Shown here: positions 13,101-25,100 of the stretch, piece after piece
Numbering within the stretch: position 1 is the first letter of the stretch
How the letters are laid out: each line of letters starts with the position of its first letter
Assembly: GCA_002633025.1 (NCBI GenBank)
Contig: NMRB01000278.1
Coordinates: forward strand, 119,979-183,978
DNA length: 64,000 nt
Reading direction: 5' to 3'
From: Notospermus geniculatus
Taxonomy: Eukaryota; Nemertea; Pilidiophora; Heteronemertea; Lineidae
Notes under the pieces: generated by a model
Database searches by the model: none
Told to the model about the DNA's origin: nothing
Seen by the model: the letters and a program-made list of their open reading frames with translations, nothing else
Translations under genes and position numbers: made by a program

Positions 13101-16100
13101 CACAGAAAGTCCGATAGTGCTTTCGGAGCCTATCGGCGGTAGTTGTGGGAAAATGCTTTATAAGTATTGCCGATAGGCGCCGGCAGCACTATCGGATTTT
13201 CTGTGCGGTCTGCCCTGGTCATAATTCACATCCCTACGGCTTCGCGTATGTTACTCGTAAGTAACGCGTATCTTACGCATAACTCACGGCTTTGGTTTCG
13301 CGTAACTCGCCAAAATCGCGTAACTCGCCTCGTTAATCACTGCGTAGCTAGCGAAATTCGCGTAACCCACCGCGTAATTCACCTCGTAAGTTACGCGTAA
13401 CCTAGCTCGTGAGTTGTTGCGTAAGTTACGAGTGACTTACGCGTAACTTTCGCGAATTTGGGGATGTCAATTATGACCTGTACTGTACCTCTCCATGGTT
13501 CGAGTGTTACCCCATCCCAAGTGCAACCGCTCCTTCCTCATACATGTCATAACGTTGGTGAGTTGTGGGGGAAGAATACTCCGGCAAGGTAGCCGGAGGC
13601 AAAGCGAGGAAAGCGAGGATAAGAGAGTGCGTGTGTGTGGGGGGGGGGCGGATTCTCCTCTCCGCCCAACAGCCTCTTGAGGCGCCTCCTCCTGGACGCA
13701 AGATCTGGCAAACCTCGCCACCCCTTCGGTCCAGCGAGAGAATGAGCGGTGACGTCATTCGTCACGAGAGGTTACACTTGGGGTGTGACCCCACCCCAAG
13801 TGCAACCTCTCCTTCCTCCTAACGTTGGTGAGTAGGCCTACTGGGGGAAGAATACTCCGGCAAATGCCCGGGTATCCGCGGGCTCGGCAGATGCCCAGGT
13901 ATTTGAGCTCGTCTCGCTCGAGGCCTCCTCAACCCCTCCCTCCCAATACTCACAATCCAGTAGTCTTGAACGTTAGTTGGGATGTTGATATTTTTGGTGA
14001 CTGGGAGGGGAATGCGGATGGTAGTCAGCTGCCCCTGCATTCAGAGAGACTTTAGTGAAAAGTCTCTCTGAAGTGCACGACAGCTGACAGGGATCTGTGG
14101 TTATAAGTATTTATTAGCAAATGCAGATTTGTAGGGAAATGGAAGGGCTGGGGAGATATTCGTCCTGCGACTAAAAGTGTTCAGCAAAAAAAATAAACAG
14201 AGAAACGGACGCGTCAAAAAAAATCGCCTATCGCAAGCCTCGAAGCCGGCGCCCCGGATTCAAAGCCGGGCGCTCTACCAATGCACCAGCCGGCCATGAT
14301 GGTGGCTGCTGAATAAATGTTTATAAATACATCCCAGCTACTCAACCTATTTTTATGATACCGGTAATAGAAATTGCGTCACAAATCAGAACAATCTTAC
14401 AAAAATCGCATTTCACAACATCCACAGTAGAGCAAGTCCCCAGCAGATCTGTCAGTATATCGCTACATAATGTACCCATCTAACGTTCACTGGCACTAAA
14501 AACGTGAACCAACCGTCCGGTATATTCCATCTGAACATTAGGCGCATTTCACCTATGAGTCCAATAGGAGCTGTCAGCGAGTTGACCACTAGGTGTCACT
14601 ACGGCCCAATTCAATGCATATAGCGGACCCAGTCATTATCGATCGAGCAGCAATCACGTAGATTTTCCTGTACATTGGTCCGCTAGACCTTTGCTGCCAT
14701 CTGTTGGCAATATGCGCGGCTGACTCCTCCCATTCTATTGACTGACCCGTGACAAGTCTTTGGCTAGCTTCACTGTTGACTTTTTTCACCGCTTTTTCCA
14801 TCTCCTGTGTTTTTCTTTTATTGGCCTTTTCTGTTTTCTGAAAATACTCTAAATCCGCCCAAGACTAAATTCACCGAACAAAAATGTAATCTGCTAAAAT
14901 AAATATGAACTTTTATAATTTAGGAATTATTCTTAAATGTAGCATCATTTTTACTGCCGCGCGACTAATCCACTTTTAACCGTGGTGGTTGCGGAGACAG
15001 CCACTCGCCAAGACCTCTTCATGAATAAGTAATCAGATTGCTGAGCAAGGCTAAATTTGTTCACTGCATATCCATCCGGCTCGTCGCTGTGCAACTGCGC
15101 AACACAAATCTGCTCAGAGAGCGGCTCGCCACTGACATGACCGAAGAACGTGAGGGATCGTTGCACAGAGAGCGGCTCGCCAAATAACACCAGTCATCAA
15201 AAATACAATTACGCCTGCACACGGTTCAAGAGACAGTTACTGGCCAAGTTTTGTCAATGGCGATGGTGGGAATAACGTCATTACTCCCGCCGGCTGTGTT
15301 TTGCCTCTCACAGGCTGTTTTCCCAATACAGAAAAACCAAAGATGAGCGTTCCGTTCAAAGTTCACGAATGCTCCGCAAGGTGGCTGCATAGCAGTGTTC
15401 TGGGAACATTGCACCAAGCATGCATGTTCGATGAATCAAATAGGTTGTTCTTCTCTCTCAAAGCCGGAGTTAGAGGGGTCTCATTTGATGCAGACTGCAT
15501 GGAGAATCAGCATCACATAACTTCAATGGGTTTCCAATCCTACCGTAGGCCTACCGGCGAATACACATAGCTAAGAATCACGAGTGGTCAAGCCGACAGG
15601 AACATCGGCAACTACCATGACTGCATGTGCCGTTCTAAACTTTTTTTTTCATACCTGATCTGTTGACCCACCAATCATCATTTTAACAAATTCGGTATCT
15701 TCCTGCGAGTGAGCCCACTGTTGTTTCGAATGTATTGTTTTTACGATACGTTTGAACTTTCGCATGCCTTCGTCTTTACACTATAAATAAAATATGTAAC
15801 ACCATGGTTAGTTACGCCTACGTTTGTCATTCTGATAAGTTTCTATCACGACTGTTCTAAAATCAAACAGTTTAACTTCTCCTCAAATCCACATCTACAG
15901 CATGCGAGGCTAAAGCCAGGCGCACATTGACGGCAAATCTGAATGCCGCAGGACTGTTTTTGCAGTCGACTGACACAATGCTGAGTGCTGGTATTGTCAT
16001 TTAGCCGGTCAGCCGACTTTAAAAACATCCCTATACCGCATCGGGATTTGCCGTCCATGTGCCTCTAGTGTCGTTTAGGAAGGTTTAGAAATCAAACGTA

Positions 16101-19100
16101 AAGTTAACGACAACGTTATTTTTGTACCGAAAATGCAATATAAAATCTGGTGAATGTGTAGCATGAAAAATAACGTTGTCGTAAAGTTGACGTTTGATTT
16201 CTAAACCTCCGTGCTGTCAATCAGTTTCACAATTAGGTACGATTAGGTCTTCCATGACCAATAAAAAATAGGTGAATCACCCTAACCGTTGTCGTAGGCC
16301 TTGCTGCGAGTCAACATACATGTATATCGACATTGCAAAATGGTTTCAAATCTGAACCTCTCGTCTCAGTGGAAATACATTGTATTCGGCACATCTTACA
16401 AAATTTGACATTACCTCCTCCTTCGATTTTCCAATCATCTCTGTAACTAATTTAATGTCTTTGTCTGAGATGTTGTGCTTCTTCTTAAATTCTGGGTCAA
16501 CTTTGTTTGCAATGATATCTTTGAACTTCACCACGGCAGGCTACAAACAAAAAAGACATGTTTTGATTATTAAGCCGCCAGCACGCCAGACGATATCGCA
16601 AACGATCTGGGCCGAGCGTACAGAAAGTCCGGTAGTGCTACCGGCGCCTTGGCATTTATTGGTTCACAAGGTGACCCCTTATTTTCAGCACTGTCTGTGC
16701 ATGTCCGGCAATATTTTCAGCTATATCTCTGTAGTTGTTGAAGGAGCAATATGTTGGAAATTTGGCATGTAATTCTAGTATGGTTGTTTTATTTCTGTGA
16801 GAATTTTCGCGCAAAAATGCTGTGGAATTGTTTTTAGATGTTTTTAGGCGTACATGTATTTTAGAGGGTAGGCCTACGTATATCGGTTTCCGAACGATAA
16901 TGTTTGAGGAAGATGGTGGAATATAATGACGATATTATATTTGACATTCTAATTTGCCTATTTGTTATGAGGTGGCGAAATGGCTGACGGTTGACTTTGA
17001 CATGGAATAATAGAGGCAGCTTTCGAGGTTATCCTGGAACGGGGAATCAATTTGGCGCGTAGGTCTATTACTAAATCCAAAGTGGTGTGACGTCAATGGT
17101 CACGTGAGGTTCAGAATTATTCAGTCGGTTTTGGAAGCTCCGTGTGGACTGACGCACTGCTACGCAGTGCGGAGCGGGCCTGCTCTTCCAACCGGCGGTG
17201 TTCTAAGTGTGTCGGGGAAGAACTATTTCGTCTTCCCAATCTGAATACCGACAGTGCACACATTTGATGGCACACCACTTTGGATACTTCATTATTCGCG
17301 GTGAGTGAGTGAAGCGGTTTACTGTTGTATGTTCGCCGCAGTGCGCAGTTATCCATATGTTGCCCAATGTTATTACACTATGCTGCTCTCCCTCCGTGGA
17401 TAGGACTAATCTCTGGTTGTTCTGTATACGCCATAGTGTGTTTATATGCCAATATACGACTGCTGAAGCCTGGGGGCATGAGGCCGGAGTGCCACCTATG
17501 AGGTCACCTTGTGGATCTTGTCGCCGGCAGGCTTGTAACACATTTTCCTATAAAGGTCTCCTACACATAAGCGAAAATTTTGGGATCATGGAAATCAATG
17601 CTGCATAAATCGAAGGCATTGGGAAATATCGTGTTACATGTATTCTTGCCTTTCTATAATGAATGTACAGTCTTGTTCGTATTAATATCAACACCGATCA
17701 AATATCTCATAAACCATCAAACCAATTTAAATGCGGTTTTCTGCATAAAGTCAGAAATCTTGTTGACTACAACTGGGCATCAATGTTTTTGCACAAGATT
17801 CACTTCTTCATTGCGTAATCTGTCGTTGAAAAAAGGTAAAAAAAACTTTTTTGTTTCTGGATTTTTCACCAAAATTCCTTTGCTAGAATGAAGTTATGCC
17901 AAAATAAAGGTGATTTAGCAAGTTACTGTCAAAATCTGCCACTTAGTTTTTGAAAAATTGACGATTTTGTAAAATTGACGTTTTTGTAAAGCTATATCAA
18001 CGCCACTTGTCTTCCACTGCCAACAACTTATGAGACGGTCCATACATAATAATGCAAACCATACTTCATGTCCCTTGTGTAGGCCGTCAGTGCATAAAAA
18101 TCCATAGATCTATAGCACAGCGCTGAGTCCTATGTGGCAAAAGTGTTACATAATAATTTTTCAAGTGTCTGGAGGCTTTGTGACCAATTCATGCACTGGT
18201 TAACTTCGAACAAAGATGAGAAAGGCTACTAAGTTCTTTCTCAATGCCTGTTACTTTTTTGCAATACAATGTCATGAATAACCAGTACAGGTCACAACAT
18301 TTATCTCTGCCTATACAGTTACCCATGGCATGCATTGTGTATGGTTTGCATTATTATGTAGGGGCCGTCTCATAAGTTGTTGGTAGTGGAACACAAGTGG
18401 TGTTGATATAGCTTTACAAAAACGTCAATTTCTAAAAAACTAAACGACGTATTTTGACAGTAACTTGCTAAATCACCTTTATTTTGGCATAACTTCATTC
18501 TGGCCAAGCAATTTTGGTGAAAAATCCAGAAACAAAAAAGTTTTTTTTTGACCTTTTTTCAATGACAGATTACGCAATGAAGAAGTGAATCTTGTGCAAA
18601 AACATTGATGCCCAGTTGTAGTCAACAAGATTTCTGACCTTATGCAGAAAACCGCATTTCAATTGCTTTGGTGGTTTATGAGATATTTGATATAATAGGT
18701 GTTGATATTAATACGAACAAGACTGTACCTGTTATCTGTATTACCCCATGGCTTTGTCTGAATAAAAAAATACCTGCCGTGTTTTTACATCGTTCTGACC
18801 AAAGGTATTTATACGCCGGTTGTACACGCGCGTGACTGTCAAAATCGCAAGGGATTAACCTAAAGCGCGTATTTACGACTCCAGCGTATAGCAGCGCGTG
18901 GTCTCGGCAGACACCGAGAAACTCGCTTGCCAGGTTTCAAAAATCCGTGTTTTTCACACACAGGTTTCTTGAACCCCGACAATTCATAGGTGTGACTGCA
19001 AAAAATCCGGGGATTTTACATGTATGTAGTACATATACAACCACGACGGGTAATGTCTGCTCAGAACATGCTGCCTCTTCTGGTACTATGGCAGTGTTGT

Positions 19101-22100
19101 CACAGTGGCCTGGTTCAAACATAGGAAACAGTCGTGTGCACATTTTTAAAAATTTACCATACCTGATATGGTCCACCAATCATCTCTTCAACAAATGTGA
19201 TGTCTTTGTCTGTGAGTTTATACCACTGAAATTTATCCTTAAGTTGTTTTGCAATTTGTCTGAACATTTCCACAGATGCATCTTCATGCTACAAAAAAAC
19301 ACGTGTCTAAGGTTAGTTAATATGGTTGTCATCCTGATACCGAATGAGGCCCAACACGGGTGTTCGAAAATAGACCCACCTCGACTCCTGCAAACCGTAA
19401 CCATGACGAGGGTCGATTATCTTAAAGGAGCTCGAAACTGCCACTTTTTCTTGACAGTCGGCGCCACCATCGCCGTGCGCGCCACTTTCCTACCCCAGGG
19501 GTTAACTACGTTGTCGGCAAATAGATCCGATGTACTACGTACATTTGTAATGGTTTTTGTAGTTCGTATTGGTCCGTCTTTGTGGCTCCTTCTGCTTCGG
19601 CAATCAAAACACCGATAAGCGTTCGCATACCGTGCTCCTTTAAAACGTCACTGTGTGCATTAGGTTTTCTATCTCGCGGTTGCCGAAGAAACCTTTGACC
19701 TTCAGGCACGCTGGATCATAGTGTGATTAACTTCTCAAGCGATGAAAATGATGGCGGCCTTTATTTCACCTAAGGTTTCGTCATGGTATCAGTCCAGTCT
19801 GTGGTGTCAACACTGGCTTTGTGTGGGTTGGTCCAGTCTTACCAGGTTGGTTCCACATTCCCCCACCAGGTGAGGGATAGGTCAACTGAGGCATAATTAT
19901 TCATGCATTCCGTGCAATTTATATTGCACCAAGGTCTTTGAAAGAATGAAGTAAAGTCCCTTGTTACTTATAAAGCCTTTTTACACGGTGCGGGTGCGTT
20001 CCGGATCGAGATTTGATCGAGGAGGGTTATTTTTCCCCGTGTAGCCTAAAAGCGAAACAACTGACCTCCACCTTCCTCAGGCGAGTTCAGTTCTCCGCGT
20101 GAGGTGGCGGTAGATGCAGGACGGTTATTTTATTAGAGAGGTTAAGATCTTGAACGCGAACGGCAAACGTGAACGGGAATGACGTCATTGTCGTTCCCGT
20201 GAAAATTTCGCGTTTATTTGGTTAAGAAGTGAAGTAACCAGGAACGTGAACGCGATCTATTGTTTAAGTTAATTGGGCATGCATTGTTCGTGGGTCTCGA
20301 AAAATGGTATCTTGTATTGGTACAATCTCCAACGGTGAGGTCAGACTGTTTCACCATACTGACTCTGCCATCAGCATGTCCGGACTATTTCAGCGGAGGA
20401 TCGTATATATAGGTCACAGTGGTATTCCAGTACATGCCAAATGGAATTGAAATATTTCATGGTTTCATCCACAAACGAAACAAATGCGACCCAAATGAGT
20501 TCGCCTATTATGCCATGTTCAAACGGCAAATCGCCTCTTTCTACGTTCAGCTCTTACGACAACGCAATGGAATGGGGAGAAGCAGTGACGCAATCACAGC
20601 CTTAATATTGGCCCTGGTTAGTAATTATGCAATGGGAACAGTAAGCCCTGTTACACCACATAAAAAACCCGTGTCGAACCCGGTGTAAAGTTTTTCAGTG
20701 TTTCCGTGTGTCAGTGTTCCCCCTGTTGTTCTGGAAACACTGGCAGATAGATCGACACGTTTCTCTCTGTGTCCTCCATTGTCGAGTCGCGGCTTATTCC
20801 GTCAGACAATAGAAGGGGAACACTAGCAGATGGGGAACGCTCAAAAACGTTACACCGGGTTTTTTATGTCCACACCTGTTAAAAACGCGGTGTAATAATC
20901 CCCTCCGAGCTCGAACGGTTTTTGGAGGGCTTAATTTAGGTCCCCGTCACAAAATTTGAGTAGTGTTGATGGGCACCGGGCCTCAGGAGGGATTTTTTAG
21001 AGCCGGGCTAGACCCGGGTGTCAAAAAAACCCGGGGATTTATATGTAGTGTAACCACGGCTTATGTCCCCGGTATAATTGAGTGTGGCCGAACTGACCCC
21101 TCTACAAACATTACATCATGCCTATTGGATTGATTCCTTGAATATGGAGTTCACAGTCAAGACCTCCGTAAGAAGATCTGTCTAGGCTATTCATTCGGAC
21201 TACCTAAGCGCGGGACCTCCTTCAGGACAATAGATTTAGGAAGAGGAATTCCCGTATAAAGCCGCCCATACACGTTAAATATTATTGCCGAATAGCCTAA
21301 AGCGGCCCATACACGATCAATATTATTGCACAATATGAGGATCACACTGGGCAATATTATTGCCAATCTTTCTTCTACCCATCATGCGAAAAGCACACGA
21401 CCACCCATTTTGGCCCCATATTGTGCAACAATATTGCGCCGTGTATGGGCGGCTTATGAGGACCAAAATGGGCAATATTATTGCCAATCTTTCTTCCACC
21501 CATCACGCCAGAAGCACATGCCCCTATTTTGGACCCCATATTGTGTAATAATATTGATCGTGTATGGCGCTAAAGCTGCCCATACACGATCAATATTATT
21601 GCACAATATGAGGATCACAATGGGCAATATTATTGTCAATCTTTCTTCTAATTATCATGCTCGAAGCACACGATCACCCATTTGGGCCCCATATTGTGCA
21701 ATAATATTGCGCCCTTTTCAAGTTTGCCGTTCGCGTTCAGGATCTTCACCTCTCTATTCTCGCGTGTAAAAGCGAACCGACCTCCGCCGGCCTCGTGCGG
21801 AATTGAGCACGCTATCTGAGTGACATCACTCACGCACTTGCTGTAAGTTACCTGTGAAGAAATCACGCGCGAGATTTCTGAAGCACTGCTCATGCTCTTA
21901 GAAGCATAGTTTATCGATTTTCAGTGGTTAGTTCCGGGATATTAGTGAGGTTAAGAAGCCATACGTTAACGCTAACGCTAACGTTATTGACATCATTTTG
22001 ACGTCACAGCGAATGAATCTGTTGTATTTCTTCGGGGAGTGACGTCATTTTGACGTAATTAGCGTTAGCGTTAGCGTTAACGTGTGGTTTCTTAAACTCA

Positions 22101-25100
22101 CTAGTCATTGTTGGTTCAGGGCCTCTGGGCGGCTTGAGATACATGTATTATGTGTAGGCCTAGGCCGATGTGTGGATTAATGTAACGTCGACAACAGTGG
22201 CTTGGCATAGAATGATGGGATGTGGACACCCGAACCATGGAGGGGTGTACCTCTCCATGGTTCGGGTGTGTTTGATATAATACGTTCCGAGCCGCGGTTC
22301 GTTGGAGCCTGCCCGGGTCCACATTTGGGGAAGATACGCATGTGCAGAAAGCGCCATAGGGGCGACGTCGTGATTCCAACACGCTCGGCTTGAGTCAGCA
22401 CCTGGGCAACCCATCTTGTCCAAACAAGGCTATCGACTCCGTATGAACTCCGTCTTTAGCCTTGTCCGAATCGTGTCATCTTTTCCGTTAATGCATAAAT
22501 TATTAATGAACCTGACCCCTACTTGACCCTGCCTCCGAGCCAATCAGAACTTGCGAAACAAATCACCGTTGGACACTTTCTTTGCTCTTGACGCTTGAAT
22601 TTGTAACACGGATTTTGATTGGCACGTCGATTTTCCTTCGCGCCCCGATGATTGGCTGAGGCTTTCACCACCTCAGAAACGGGAAATGTGGTGGATTCGA
22701 ACCAGGCTAGATGGCCGTCAGGCCAGATAGACTGGTGAGAACCAGATGGGGCAACCAGGCGGCTGCGTAGTGTGACGTATACATCAAACTTAAATTAGGC
22801 CCGCAAATAATAATTGCACGCTCTGCTTACTCAATTCCACGTCTTATACTTAAGTTTTTACGGTCTTCGTCGTTGCCCATGCGTTCCAGCCTCAAACGCG
22901 CCGTAGTTGTGGAGCACAGGCCATTTTTTTGTCATTCTCGAATAATTATTGACATTCCGGTAACCATATCACGGTGGTGTTCCACATTTGACGTCAGTTT
23001 GCTTCGCAGATTTGCCGCGTCGCGGCGTTCCCGCAACATGGCGTCTAGTGACAAGTATTCGAACGAACCGACTTCGAACTAGCTCGAGGCCGGTAACCGA
23101 ACCCCCACCATGTAAAAGCGATCAACCCATCCTGAACCGAACCCGCCCGGGGAGGGTGGAGGTACGTTTCCTCGAACCAGTACCGTGTAAAAGGGCGTAT
23201 ACACCACGAAGAATTAAAACGTTTTCCTAACGCACTGTTTACCTTCCATTTACAACCTGGTCTCGCCAGCCCGATGAACTTGCCATCATACATATGAGAA
23301 AATGGACCATGTCCTACAACGAAAAAGAAAGACCAATCGACTGACTTTTCACAGTGGATGGTGGCGACAAATTCATTACATGCAATCATGTACACTCATG
23401 GAAAAAATAAATGGACAGCAGTTTTTCTTATATCTCCAAACCAATGCAATGTAGGAGGCTGGGCTTAACATATGTGATAGCAAATTTTCCTGGCTATCGG
23501 ATTGTAACATAATATGATGTTAGTAATTCAGCGCTGCCACCTTCAATATACTATGCCAACATATTGTTTAATCTAGGTCGTACCAGACAGTTCCGTTACC
23601 ACCATGGCTCACACATGACACTTGTCAGCCTCCTCTTGTATCCAATATATATTCTACAATAAATCCCTATATTCAACAATGGATCTAACTCATTCTCGTT
23701 ATCATCACGGGCTAACCACCACAAGTACTACAGGGTGAGTCAAAAAAAAATTTTCCTCCAAATTTCTTTGCCTGCCATACAAAGTTTATGACAGATACTG
23801 AAACGTAAATGGTGCCATCCTTTTGCTATGGATGTCGACTAAGTCCTGTGTAAAAATCATCCACGTGTGACAACGCATATGGTCACCAGTGTCCATTGTT
23901 CCACGGTGACCAGAAATGCAAGTGAAGCTGTAACGTTTGTGGTCAGTGGGCATTTTCCCTCATCAGTTATGGGGAAGTCACTGATTAAATGTGCTGAACA
24001 CCTCAGCTTCAATAAAAGTATCCATTTTGTCAAGTAATTTCTTTCTTGTTAGTCATTTCAGTTGTGCAAATATGGGGTACCGGTAGTCGGAAAGTCCCAC
24101 TTTGTGTAACTTGCATTTCTGGTCACCGTGTAACAATGGGTCCTGGTGACAATATGCGTGGTCACACATGGATGATTTTTACACAAGACATAGTAGACAT
24201 CCATAGGAAAAGGATGACACCATTTATGTTTCAGTACCTGTCATAAACTTTGTATGGCAGGCCAAGAAAGTTTGAGGAATATTTTTTTTGACTCACCCTG
24301 TATAACACGGATGATATCAAAGTCCAGAAAATCCGGTGAAATCCACCTTTGATAGAAGGCATTTTGTAATGTCATGTTTTAGGCTACAGGAAATTGTTAT
24401 AGCAGTGTGTTCCTCTAATCGAGAGCTTTCACATCATATCTTATATTTTTCAATTATTTTAATTAGAAAGATATGAAATAAGAAACGGGCTTCTAAGGTG
24501 AAAGTCATCACGTCTTTCTTCCAGATTCGAACCCACGGACCCTCGCATGAGGCATCAATCGCCAGCACTAAGGGACAGCACGCCTCAAACCACTAGGCCA
24601 AATCCCCATCTTCATTTTAATTAGAAAGGTGGTTTTAGACAACATTTATCCAAACTGTTCTTCAAATGCCAGAGACACGTTTGACACATTCCCTTTCTGT
24701 CATTGGCCTGTTGAACAGATAAGAATAAATGGCCATTCAATAGCTTTTTATGTGTTAACATGTGCCTGTGGTAATAGGCTTGCACTCAGTTGACAGGACA
24801 ATTTTTCGCACTATTCAAATAACGTCAGTTTACATCAATTATAGCCGTGGTTACACTACATAAAATGCCCGTGTCTTTTGCGTGGGCAGTGTTGTCGCTA
24901 ACAGCCGGGAACCGGGCGAAAAGGGGGAGCTCGAAAAGACGGATTCGACGGATTCAACGGATTCGACGGATTCTTGTAAAACGAAGCATATAATCACTCT
25001 TTTATATGCATTAATCTTTTTAGAAATATGACATAAGCTTTAAAACCAACGTGTTATTTTCATTTATAATACGATTTCAAATCCATGCACAGTGAGGTTA

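Noticed and set aside
14226-14296. A functional tRNA-Gln
   Set aside because: The anticodon arm pairs well but the acceptor stem does not, and several other tRNA-like SINE heads occur in the window.
18947-19618. A 223-codon plus-strand open frame
   Set aside because: It lies antisense to the SAMHD1 exon at 19163-19288, has no recognisable motif and no splice or repeat support; it is a shadow frame.
20419-20688. An 89-codon plus-strand frame
   Set aside because: It runs into a MITE boundary at 20660 and shows no domain.
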